Made by a program: the position numbers and the translations under genes. From NCBI GenBank assembly GCA_002084765.1, contig NBMB01000076.1:1-16021 (forward strand): DNA of 16,021 nt, in the 5' to 3' direction. This document shows positions 1 to 7,602 of the stretch, piece after piece (position 1 is the stretch's first letter; each line of letters opens with the position of its first letter). This DNA is from Candidatus Cloacimonetes bacterium 4572_55. GTDB taxonomy: Bacteria; 4572-55. The notes beneath the pieces are model-generated. The model saw nothing but the letters and a program-made list of their open reading frames with translations, did not search any database and was not told where the DNA came from.

Positions 1-148
1 CGGACCCCTTTTAAATTCGATCCGCAGATTATCGCAGATTAAGAGTTGATAATAAGAATTATATGACGCTTTAAAAATCAGCGGAAATCAGCGTAATCTG
101 CGGATAATTCTGTGAATCTGAAAATTTGAAATAAGGAGACTATTATCG
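1..148. repeat. Leader of icmF with two inverted copies of a dispersed repeat
   Basis: The non-coding leader holds TCCGCAGATTA at 21-31 and its reverse complement TAATCTGCGGA at 94-104, so the two units could pair across a loop of about 60 bases. Bases 17-53 match the reverse complement of 4975-5011 with one mismatch. Related units occur near 11986 and 15700. These look like members of a dispersed intergenic repeat family. A possible weak promoter is TTGATA (46-51) and TTTAAA (70-75), 18 bases apart, but I do not trust it. The icmF ribosome-binding site AAGGAG is at 133-138. Confidence 0.7.
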
Positions 149-3100
149 ATGAACGAGAAACCCTATCGATCTAAGCAAAAAATTCGTATTGTGACCGCGG
201 CTTCTCTGTTTGATGGGCATGACGCGGCGATCAATGTCATGCGTCGGGTCATGCAGAGCAGCGGCGCGGAGATCATCCACCTGGGACACAATCGGTCGGT
301 CAAGGAGATCGTCACGGCTGCGATTCAAGAGGATGCGCAGGCGATCGCGGTCAGTTCCTATCAAGGCGGACATATCGAATTTTTCAAGTATATGCACGAT
401 ATGCTCCAGGAGAAAAACGCGGGTCATATCAAAATATTTGGTGGAGGCGGAGGTGTGATCACGTCCGACGAGATCGCCGAGCTGGAGCAATATGGCGTCG
501 CCAAAATCTATTCGCCGGAAGATGGACGGCGGCTCGGACTCCAGGGCATGATCAGCCATTTGTTAGAGATAAGTGATTTTTCCACCCTTGACGTATCGGA
601 CGCGCGCTCCTGTCTGACGACTGACTGGGACGTATCTACCGGCAAGATCACAAAAAAAATCCAGAACCGGCTCCACGCGCTGCTCGAAAATATGGAGCCT
701 TCGGATCATGTTCGACTGGCTCGGCTAATCACCTGGGCGGAATCGGACGTCGGGCATGAGGTGCTGCACGCGGCGAGACGGATCAATTACCGGTTCCCTA
801 ACCGCGATCAACCGATTCCGGTTTTGGGCGTCACCGGCACCGGGGGATCGGGAAAAAGCTCTGTGATCGATGAGTTGATCCGGCGCTATTTGAAAAATTT
901 TTCGGATCATCATATCGCGATCCTGAGCGTAGATCCGACCAAGCGCAAGACTGGCGGAGCACTTCTCGGCGACCGTATCCGCATGAATTCCACCGCGTCC
1001 CCGCAGGTTTTCCAGCGCTCTATGGCGACCCGACGTTCCAATCTGGCTCTAAACGCGGGGATCAGGGACGCGATTCAGATTGCCAAAGCCGCAGGATTTG
1101 ATCTCATCGTTGTCGAGAGTAGCGGGATCGGGCAGGGCGATACCGAGATCGTCGATGTCAGCGATTTGAGCGTCTATATCATGACGTCCTCTTATGGCGC
1201 GGCGACCCAATTGGAAAAAATCGACATGATCGACTATGCGGATGTCATTGTTATCAATAAATTTGAACGAAAGGGAGCCGAGGACGCGATTCGGGATGTG
1301 CGCAAGCAATATAAGCGTAGCCATCACATTTTTACGCACAATTTCGACGACGATTCCCTGCCCATTTTCGGCACGATTGCCAGCCAGTTCAACGATTTTG
1401 GGATGAACGGGTTGTACGTCTATCTCGCAAATCGGCTGAACGAATTCCGAGGCGTGGAGGTGTCCGCGGATAAAAAAGAATCCCATGAGCATGGTCGCGT
1501 CAGCCACAAACGAGACACGATTATTCCGCCAGGAAGAGCTGTCACGTATATGCACGATATCGCCGCCGCAGTTCGCAATTATCACTTGTGGGCAAATCGC
1601 CAGGCGCGGACGGCTCGCCAGCTCTATCAGCTCAAAGGCGCGGCGCGTCTGATGAAAGGGGATTGCCCGGAATCGATGCAGCTTCTGATCGATCAAAGGC
1701 TGGACGCGCTGGACCCTTATAATCTGGAATTGATTGAAAAATGGCGAGAGCTTAAGGACGCTTACCGTCAGAGGGAATTTGTCTATCAGGTGCGGGGCAA
1801 GGAGATACGGACGCAGCTTTTTACCGAGTCTCTATCTCGCCAAAGAATTCCCAAAGTGACCCTGCCAAAATATAATGACTGGGGCGATATTTTGCGTTGG
1901 CAACTGTTGGATAATGTGCCGGGCCGCTTTCCTTATACGGCTGGCGTGTTTCCTTTTAAGCGGCAGGGTGAAGACCCAAAGCGTATGTTTGCCGGCGAAG
2001 GTCCGCCGGAGCGCACAAATAAGCGGTTCCATTATCTTTGCCTCGGCGAGAAGGCGCATCGACTCAGCACGGCTTTTGACAGCGTGACTCTGTATGGCGA
2101 AGACCCGAATGAACGCTCTGATATTTACGGAAAGATCGGCAACAGCGGTGTGAGTATCGCAACTCTGGACGATATGAAAAAATTGTACGCAGGTTTTGAT
2201 CTGATCTGTCCCACGACCAGTGTGAGCATGACTATCAATGGACCCGCGCCTATCATTCTCGCCATGTTCATCAACACAGCGATTGATCAGGAGATAGAAA
2301 AACTGCTGCGAGCTGAGAGACCCGAAGCGTTGGAGAAAGCTCGATTTCTGGAATCCTCACTTGACGAAAACGGGGTCCCGTATCGTGCGTTAAGCAATGT
2401 CAAAGAGTTGATCGATCCGGAATTGTATGAGAAGGTCAAGGAAGAAACGTTGCGATCGGTGCGCGGGACGGTGCAAGCCGATATTCTGAAAGAGGATCAA
2501 GCGCAAAATACCTGTATTTTTTCTACGGAATTCGCGCTCCGACTCATGGGCGATGTGCAGCAATATTTTATCGACCATCAGGTGCGCAACTATTACAGCG
2601 TCAGCATCAGCGGTTATCATATCGCAGAGGCGGGCGCGAACCCTATCACCCAATTGGCGTTGACGCTCTCAAACGGTTTCACGTATGTGGAATATTATCT
2701 CTCTCGCGGCATGGACATCAACGACTTTGCGCCGAGCCTCAGCTTCTTTTTCAGCAACGGCATGGACGCGGAATATACGGTCATCGGACGGGTGGCGAGA
2801 CGTATCTGGTCTGTAGCGATCAAGAATAAATATGGAGGAAATGATCGCAGCCAAAAGCTGAAATACCATATCCAAACCAGCGGACGCTCTCTCCATGCGC
2901 AGGAGATCGCGTTTAACGATATTCGCACCACTCTGCAAGCGTTGATGGCGTTTTATGATAATTGCAACAGTCTGCATACCAATTCCTACGACGAGGCGGT
3001 CACCACGCCGACTGAGGAATCGGTGCGTCGGGCAATGGCGATCCAGTTGATCATCAGCAAGGAACTCGGTTGGGCGACAAACGAGAATCCACTGCAGGGC

Positions 3101-3565
3101 GCGTTCATTATCGAGGAACTGACCGATCTGGTGGAGGAGGCGGTTCTGCAGGAGTTCGAGCGCATCGGGGAACGAGGCGGAGTTCTCGGAGCTATGGAGA
3201 CTATGTATCAACGGAGCAAAATTCAGGAGGAATCCCTCTATTACGAAAGTCTGAAACATAGCGGACAACTTCCGATTGTCGGCGTGAACGCGTACCTGAG
3301 TCCGCAGAGTGAGGGTGAAACGCAACCCGCGCCAGAATTGATCCGCTCCAGCGAGGAGGAGAAGCGTCGCTGTCTCAATAATCTGAATCGGTTCTACCAA
3401 ACCCACGCTAAGGAATCAAATCCGGCGTTAGAGAGGTTGAAAGAGATTGTCCGATCCGGTCAAAATGTGTTCGAGGAGCTTCTGGATACGGTCAGAGTCT
3501 GCAGCTTGGGGCAGATATCGCACGCGCTGTATGAGGTCGGGGGACAGTATCGGCGGAATATGTAG
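149..3565 (+). CDS. icmF: Fused isobutyryl-CoA mutase (adenosylcobalamin-dependent, IcmF)
   Basis: This enzyme interconverts isobutyryl-CoA and n-butyryl-CoA using coenzyme B12 and carries its own G-protein chaperone. The 1138 residues hold three parts. Residues ~12-140 are the B12-binding domain, with DGHDAA and axial His24, SSYQGGH and a glycine-rich GGGGG stretch. Residues ~220-450 are the MeaI-type GTPase, with P-loop GTGGSGKSS (230-238) and NKFE at 370-373. Residues ~560-1130 are the mutase barrel. Aligned with methylmalonyl-CoA mutase, its Tyr89 position is Phe601 (AGVFPFKR) and its Arg207 position is Gln786 ([13 protein letters not shown]); this Phe/Gln pair marks isobutyryl rather than methylmalonyl specificity. 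The ATG has AAGGAG ten bases upstream. It is slightly longer than the usual ~1090 residues, and the gene stands alone. Roles in branched-chain amino acid or butyrate metabolism are plausible. The family call is near certain; the specificity is inferred from residues. Confidence 0.96.
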   Translation: MNEKPYRSKQKIRIVTAASLFDGHDAAINVMRRVMQSSGAEIIHLGHNRSVKEIVTAAIQEDAQAIAVSSYQGGHIEFFKYMHDMLQEKNAGHIKIFGGGGGVITSDEIAELEQYGVAKIYSPEDGRRLGLQGMISHLLEISDFSTLDVSDARSCLTTDWDVSTGKITKKIQNRLHALLENMEPSDHVRLARLITWAESDVGHEVLHAARRINYRFPNRDQPIPVLGVTGTGGSGKSSVIDELIRRYLKNFSDHHIAILSVDPTKRKTGGALLGDRIRMNSTASPQVFQRSMATRRSNLALNAGIRDAIQIAKAAGFDLIVVESSGIGQGDTEIVDVSDLSVYIMTSSYGAATQLEKIDMIDYADVIVINKFERKGAEDAIRDVRKQYKRSHHIFTHNFDDDSLPIFGTIASQFNDFGMNGLYVYLANRLNEFRGVEVSADKKESHEHGRVSHKRDTIIPPGRAVTYMHDIAAAVRNYHLWANRQARTARQLYQLKGAARLMKGDCPESMQLLIDQRLDALDPYNLELIEKWRELKDAYRQREFVYQVRGKEIRTQLFTESLSRQRIPKVTLPKYNDWGDILRWQLLDNVPGRFPYTAGVFPFKRQGEDPKRMFAGEGPPERTNKRFHYLCLGEKAHRLSTAFDSVTLYGEDPNERSDIYGKIGNSGVSIATLDDMKKLYAGFDLICPTTSVSMTINGPAPIILAMFINTAIDQEIEKLLRAERPEALEKARFLESSLDENGVPYRALSNVKELIDPELYEKVKEETLRSVRGTVQADILKEDQAQNTCIFSTEFALRLMGDVQQYFIDHQVRNYYSVSISGYHIAEAGANPITQLALTLSNGFTYVEYYLSRGMDINDFAPSLSFFFSNGMDAEYTVIGRVARRIWSVAIKNKYGGNDRSQKLKYHIQTSGRSLHAQEIAFNDIRTTLQALMAFYDNCNSLHTNSYDEAVTTPTEESVRRAMAIQLIISKELGWATNENPLQGAFIIEELTDLVEEAVLQEFERIGERGGVLGAMETMYQRSKIQEESLYYESLKHSGQLPIVGVNAYLSPQSEGETQPAPELIRSSEEEKRRCLNNLNRFYQTHAKESNPALERLKEIVRSGQNVFEELLDTVRVCSLGQISHALYEVGGQYRRNM

Positions 3566-3632
3566 ATTTTAATTAGGAATTACGAATGTAATATAAGAAA
3601 TTTCATGTTGTTACATGACTGCTGAAAGTATA

Positions 3633-3672
3633 AAAAAAGGGTGACATCTCAGAGAGACAGTCACCCTTTTTT
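3633..3672. terminator. Bidirectional Rho-independent terminator
   Basis: A perfect 13-bp stem (3633-3645 with 3660-3672) encloses a 14-base loop. The GGGTGAC core is flanked by six As on one side and six Ts on the other, so it ends transcription from both icmF (+) and the converging acidic-repeat gene (-). Confidence 0.9.
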
Positions 3673-3691
3673 GGAAATATTGCCTGTCGGA

Positions 3692-4525
3692 TTAACCGAG
3701 CAGAATCGTGCAATTTCCACCATGTCTCACACCCCTGGTTTGAGGATCGGTTTGGTCGTCGGAATTGTCATCTTTTTTCTTCGATTGCGGATCAGTTTGG
3801 TCGTCCCCGTCAACAAGCAATTCCTGTGAGTCCCGATCATTGTCGCCTTCAGGATCAGTTTGGTCGTCCCCGTCAACAAGCAATTCCTGTGAACTAATAC
3901 CTTCCGGATCAGTTTGATCATCATTGTCAATGCCTTCCGGATCAGTCTGGTCGTCGTTGTCAATGCCTTCCGGATCAGTTTGATCATCATTGTCAATGCC
4001 TTCCGGATCAGTCTGGTCGTCCACGTCAACAAGCAATTCCTGTGAGTCCCGATCACTAATGCCTTCCGGATCAGTCTGATCGTCATTGTCAATACCTTCC
4101 GGATCAGTTTGATCATCGTTGTCAATGCCTTCCGGGTCAGTCTGGTCGTCGCCGTCAACAAGTAATTCCTGTGAGTCCCGATCACTAATGCCTTCTGGAT
4201 CAGTTTGATCATCGTTGTCAACGCCTTCCGGGTCAGTCTGGTCGTCGCCGTCAACAAGTAATTCCTGTGAGTCCCGATCACTAATGCCTTCCGGATCAGT
4301 TTGATCATCGTTGTCAACGCCTTCCGGGTCAGTCTGATCGTCGCCGTCAACGATCATCTGCAAGAAGTCGCTTTGAAAATCCATTTGATCACCCTGGGAA
4401 GATAAAGATTCTATGACCATAGTGCCGCCAACCGAAAACTCCGGCTGGGTCTGAGGCAGTCCAAGACTGCCGGATACCGTGATGTAAAACATCAGAAAGG
4501 ACAGTAACGATTTTAATTGAGACAT
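3692..4525 (-). CDS. Secreted acidic tandem-repeat protein (DDQTDPEG repeats), function unknown
   Basis: I do not recognise a named family. The 277-residue product begins with a signal peptide (hydrophobic LLSFLMFYITVSGSLG, residues ~6-22), so it should leave the cytoplasm. After a linker of about 60 residues come fourteen copies of DDQTDP. Most are 11-residue units of the form (V/I)D(G/N/V)DDQTDPEG, broken five times by a spacer ending SQELL. The region is rich in Asp and Glu and contains no Cys, which suggests a disordered polyanion, perhaps binding Ca2+ or other cations. The tail is basic, then GGNCTILLG with the only visible Cys. The start has AAAGGAGA at 4531-4538. It converges on icmF with a shared terminator. 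Differences between repeats are largely synonymous (GAC/GAT, CAG/CAA), which supports real translation. The signal peptide and repeats are seen; the ion-binding role is a guess. Confidence 0.8.
   Translation of the reverse strand: MSQLKSLLSFLMFYITVSGSLGLPQTQPEFSVGGTMVIESLSSQGDQMDFQSDFLQMIVDGDDQTDPEGVDNDDQTDPEGISDRDSQELLVDGDDQTDPEGVDNDDQTDPEGISDRDSQELLVDGDDQTDPEGIDNDDQTDPEGIDNDDQTDPEGISDRDSQELLVDVDDQTDPEGIDNDDQTDPEGIDNDDQTDPEGIDNDDQTDPEGISSQELLVDGDDQTDPEGDNDRDSQELLVDGDDQTDPQSKKKDDNSDDQTDPQTRGVRHGGNCTILLG
3740..4351 (-). repeat. In-frame tandem repeat array, 33-bp unit
   Basis: Fourteen DDQTDP-coding units lie here. Adjacent units are mostly 33 bp apart, with inserted spacer segments of about 30 bp coding for ISDRDSQELL or shortened forms of it. 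All variation keeps the frame. Array length could vary between strains by slippage or recombination. Confidence 0.9.
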
Positions 4526-4733
4526 TTGTCTCTCCTTTAAGAAAAAGAAATAAAAAATAAAAATTCAATACAGTTTCTAACCTGCGCAAATTTAATGCCA
4601 AAATTCTAATATATGATTATTATAATATCCTAATATGTTGATATAAAGGAAGTTAGCTGAAACAGCGTTATCAAATAAGTAAATTGTGTATCACAATGAT
4701 GTAACAATAAAACTCTTTTTCACTTAAAAATAC

Positions 4734-4780
4734 AAAAAAGGGCGATGTCTCAGAGAATTGCCTGTCGGATTAACCGAGCA
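4734..4780 (-). repeat. Remnant duplicate of the 3' end of the acidic-repeat gene
   Basis: Bases 4757-4780 are identical over 24 bases to 3679-3702, which cover the last codons and stop of the acidic-repeat gene. The flanking AAAAAAGGG and TCTCAGAGA also match 3633-3655. On the - strand the copy reads NILLG-stop, like TILLG-stop of the gene. A segment of about 22 bases holding the terminator's second arm is missing from this copy. It looks like the residue of a tandem gene duplication, or a conserved gene-end cassette. Confidence 0.75.
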
Positions 4781-4974
4781 AAATATTAACCGGCGTTTAG
4801 ACCAGCTTTCTTTTGTCAGGCAAAAACCCCTAAGCCTGCATTATTCATAATCCTAGGGGAACCAGAGGTCTCAGATGTTTGATATTTAATGGGTTAGATT
4901 CGATTTTTAACGACATTTCCAAGAGAACTCAGTTTTTATGAGGATTTCAGAACCAAAAAAGATATAATTCTTTA

Positions 4975-5011
4975 ATTATCAATTCTTAATCTGCGATAAT
5001 CTGCGGATCGA
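4975..5011 (-). repeat. Dispersed 37-bp repeat, inverted relative to 17-53
   Basis: It matches the reverse complement of 17-53 at 36 of 37 positions and contains the core TAATCTGCGATAATCTGCGG. It lies just downstream of the terminator of the symporter operon. Confidence 0.8.
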
Positions 5012-5047
5012 TTTCCGTGATGACGAATAATCCAGGTAAGGTAGATA

Positions 5048-5086
5048 AAAAAAACCCCCCGCCCTCATAACAAGAGCGGGGTTTGT
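5048..5086 (-). terminator. Rho-independent terminator of the symporter operon
   Basis: Read on the - strand, the sequence AAACCCCGCTC, a short loop, then a GC-rich arm GAGGGCGGGG is followed by a run of eight Ts. The stem has small bulges. It lies about 25 bases after the stop of the symporter gene. Confidence 0.85.
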
Positions 5087-5108
5087 ATCAAATAGCGACT
5101 CAGAAGAA

Positions 5109-6794
5109 CTATGTTACCTTATAGTTATGCACCTTTTCCGCCAGGAATTTGACCACTTTAAACGGAGTTTTTTCTTTGGAGATCAAGGACACGACGATGT
5201 TGGTAAAAATGGCAACCGGTGCTCCAAAGATCGCAAAATACCAGGCGTTCAAATAGTAGTTGAAAAATGCGTTGGCAGGCAATGTCACGCCGAATTTTCC
5301 GGCAATAAAATAGATCAAGGCTATTGCTGATACGGAAGATCCGGCGATCAAACCGCCCCAGGCTCCAGCTCGGTTGGAGCCACTCCACCAGATACCTAAC
5401 AGGAATAATGGGAAGATGGTGCAACCGGCTAATGAAAACGCAACCGCTACGAGTTGGGCAATGAGACCCAAATTCATCAGAGCCACAATCGCTACTCCAG
5501 CAGCCATCAGAATGGTTCCAACTCGAGCCATTAGCATCTGAGTTTTTTCGCTGGCGTCCGGATTGATCACTCGATAGTATAGATCATGGGAGAACGCGGA
5601 TGCGCCAGCCACCAATAATCCCGATACAGTCGAAAATGCCGCGGATACCGCGCCAGCGGCAAGGAATCCGACAATCAGCGGGTAGACGTCTCCGAGTTGA
5701 GCGGTGTACACCACAATCGCGTCTTTGGCGAGTTTGCCTCCCTCTGGGCTGGCTGATAAAATTTTGCCAAAGGCAGAATAGACCGGCGCGCTCCAGTAAA
5801 GAATGCAGATGAAAAATAAACCCCAGACTACAGACCACCGCGCGTCATGGGCTCGGGGAACAACATAAAATCGTTGGATCACATGGGGCAATCCCGCTGT
5901 TCCGATCATCAGGGAAAAGCAGATGGCGACCCATTGAAAAGCGGTCTGTCCGGTCGCAGGATCCCACGGCATGGCAAACTCAGGCGATGGCATGATCCCG
6001 AACTCCTTGCCCAGAGCTGAAATACCTTTTCCAGGCGCGATACCGCTTACAATATCGGAAATGACCGAGCCGTAACCCACTTGTGGAAGGAAAAAGAAAT
6101 ATCCGAATTTATAACATAAAATAAACAGGGGTATAATAAAAGAAATGATAATGATCACATATTGAATCTGCATATTCTTGGTCACGCCGAGCATTCCGGA
6201 AATTAGGGTATAGGTAAGCACAACAGACGCGCCGATAATAACCGCCCATGTGTAATTAATCCCCAGAATCCATTTGAACATGAGCCCGATACCGGCAAAT
6301 TGTCCCACACAATAGGAAAATGAGATGAAAATCGCGAGCCCAGCTCCAAACGCGCGTAAGCCCTGTGAGTAATATCGGTCCCCGATAAAATCAGCCGCTG
6401 TGTATTTTCCGTATCGGCGAATTTGACCCGCCATGAGAATGAGAAGCAATACGTAGCCGCCAGTCCAGCCGACCACATAGGATAAACCATGATAGCCCGA
6501 GCCATACATGATCGCTGCCATACCCAAAAATGAAGCCGCGCTCATCCAGTTTGAGGCGATTGCCATTCCAGCTCCAATCGGAGATATTTTTCGACCCGCG
6601 GCCCAATACGTTGAGGTGTCCTTTGCCCGATTTAAAATTCCGACCATAATGAATGTCACTAACAGCAGAATCAGGATGATCGCAGGACCGATTTTAAACG
6701 TATCCTCCAGAGTGGTCGCTGATTGAGCCATAGCGACGCTAGAATCTATCAGAAAAAACAAGCAGGTGTATAACACCTTATTTATAAGTTTCAC
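5109..6794 (-). CDS. Sodium:solute symporter, ActP-like large subunit
   Basis: This is an inner-membrane Na+-coupled transporter of the SSS family, closest by motif to the acetate/short-acid symporters that pair with a DUF4212 small subunit. From the GTG start it has 561 residues, the usual length, with about 13 hydrophobic helices after a cleavable-looking leader (MKLINK, VLYTCLFFLIDSSVAMA). Family segments include YWAAGRKISP, NWMSAASFLGMA, a positively charged loop at RRYGKYTAADFIGDRYYS, and FSTVSGLLVAGASAFSHDLYY. I chose the GTG at 6794 because GGAGG (6800-6804) sits five bases before it; the TTG at 6806 overlaps that site. It is the last gene of an operon with the DUF4212 gene and a porin, followed by a terminator. 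The substrate cannot be read from sequence; a small carboxylate is the best inference. Confidence 0.9.
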   Translation of the reverse strand: MKLINKVLYTCLFFLIDSSVAMAQSATTLEDTFKIGPAIILILLLVTFIMVGILNRAKDTSTYWAAGRKISPIGAGMAIASNWMSAASFLGMAAIMYGSGYHGLSYVVGWTGGYVLLLILMAGQIRRYGKYTAADFIGDRYYSQGLRAFGAGLAIFISFSYCVGQFAGIGLMFKWILGINYTWAVIIGASVVLTYTLISGMLGVTKNMQIQYVIIIISFIIPLFILCYKFGYFFFLPQVGYGSVISDIVSGIAPGKGISALGKEFGIMPSPEFAMPWDPATGQTAFQWVAICFSLMIGTAGLPHVIQRFYVVPRAHDARWSVVWGLFFICILYWSAPVYSAFGKILSASPEGGKLAKDAIVVYTAQLGDVYPLIVGFLAAGAVSAAFSTVSGLLVAGASAFSHDLYYRVINPDASEKTQMLMARVGTILMAAGVAIVALMNLGLIAQLVAVAFSLAGCTIFPLFLLGIWWSGSNRAGAWGGLIAGSSVSAIALIYFIAGKFGVTLPANAFFNYYLNAWYFAIFGAPVAIFTNIVVSLISKEKTPFKVVKFLAEKVHNYKVT

Positions 6795-6872
6795 AAATTC
6801 CTCCAAACATTGACATGAATTCGTTATAATTCACAAAATCGAATCTATTTTAGTAATCTATTTTAGTATGAA

Positions 6873-7580
6873 TTAAGCTTCTTCTACAAAATCAAACCGT
6901 TTGTTCATTTTATCCGTGACCACAGCGTAGGTCAGACAAAGAAAAACAAACATGATTAGCAGAAATTGAGCCGTGTACCAATAATGGAAAGGAAAACCGA
7001 GAAATCTCGCTTTTGTGAATATATTTTGGTTATGGACTAAATACAATTCCATGATGTCCGGCAGAGCGGCTTTGCTTTCAGCACTGATCTGATCATTCTC
7101 AACCTTTTGCAGTGAAAAGCGCACCAGGTCAATCATGATCCTGTCCATACCGGTAGACGTCAGACCAATGCTTTGAACAGCAGTCTGAATCGATTTTTCA
7201 TCAAGTTCTTTTTGAAACACATTTTTTAATGTATCCGCCTGCATACTATAGACCGCCCAACTTAACGCTTCTTTCAGGATCGCTTTGTGATGGTCCTTGA
7301 CGGCAATATTTTTGCCCAACACGGACAATAAGACACGAGAAAAATCCTGTTTCATTTCTATAGTAGCCGACGCGTCTTCCACAACAGCGGGCCAGACCGA
7401 CTCAAAAGTGGTGTAGGATTTTTCAGGAGTCGGTTCGTTCAAAAGCATGAGCGCAAATTGGAACCCAAAGACGCCCACTGCCCAAATAATAGCCAGGGTC
7501 AAGACCAATTTTCTATTGGCCCTGGCATGATCGCTCATGGGTCTAAAAAAATTCACATTATATTTATCAGAGTTCGTCAT
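6873..7580 (-). CDS. DUF4212-type small symporter subunit with large inserted domain
   Basis: The ends match the small subunit that accompanies ActP-like symporters. There is a basic N-terminus and first helix (RKLVLTLAIIWAVGVFGF, ~23-46). At the C-terminus come FLGFPFHYWYTAQF, a second helix (~204-223) and the MNKRFDF ending typical of DUF4212. The family is normally about 90 residues; this protein has 235 because a helical, mostly hydrophilic segment of about 140 residues lies between the helices. With a cytoplasmic N-terminus the insert would face the periplasm. GAGAGGA precedes the ATG by about five bases. It sits between porin and symporter genes, 22 bases after the former and 78 before the latter, so it should assemble with the symporter. 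The insert matches nothing I recognise; solute capture or gating is speculation. Confidence 0.8.
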   Translation of the reverse strand: MTNSDKYNVNFFRPMSDHARANRKLVLTLAIIWAVGVFGFQFALMLLNEPTPEKSYTTFESVWPAVVEDASATIEMKQDFSRVLLSVLGKNIAVKDHHKAILKEALSWAVYSMQADTLKNVFQKELDEKSIQTAVQSIGLTSTGMDRIMIDLVRFSLQKVENDQISAESKAALPDIMELYLVHNQNIFTKARFLGFPFHYWYTAQFLLIMFVFLCLTYAVVTDKMNKRFDFVEEA

Positions 7581-7602
7581 AATGTCCTCTCAAGGTAAAG
7601 AA

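Larger units (their letters stand above)
4526..5047. other. Intergenic region with gene-tail remnant and dispersed repeat, no gene seen
   Basis: This AT-rich stretch of about 520 bases lies between the acidic-repeat gene and the terminator of the symporter operon. It should contain the promoter of the acidic-repeat gene; TATAAT-like bases occur around 4618-4626, but no convincing -35 was found. It also holds a degenerate copy of the acidic gene's 3' end (4734-4780), a weak CCCCTA/TAGGGG hairpin (4827-4859) and a dispersed repeat (4975-5011). No coding region with a ribosome-binding site was seen. Confidence 0.6.

Noticed and set aside
1049-1696. 215-codon and similar antisense frames inside icmF
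   Set aside because: They overlap conserved GTPase and linker codons of icmF and show no domain or start signal of their own.
3727-4350. Long second open frame on the - strand inside the acidic-repeat gene (Thr/Ile/Arg-rich repeats)
   Set aside because: The repeat length is a multiple of three, so any frame without a stop in one unit stays open across the array. It has no signal peptide or ribosome-binding site, and the third-position variation fits the DDQTDPEG frame instead.
3740-4351. Regular ~33-bp repeats considered as a CRISPR array
   Set aside because: The repeats are contiguous coding units with no unique spacers, and no cas genes are nearby.
3692-4525. Acidic repeats as a multi-core RiPP (graspetide-like) precursor with Thr and Asp/Glu side-chain links
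   Set aside because: There is a secretory signal peptide instead of a leader, and no ATP-grasp ligase or peptide transporter is in the window.
5109-6806. TTG at 6806 as the symporter start
   Set aside because: The TTG lies inside the GGAGG ribosome-binding site; the GTG at 6794, five bases after it, gives a normal leader peptide.
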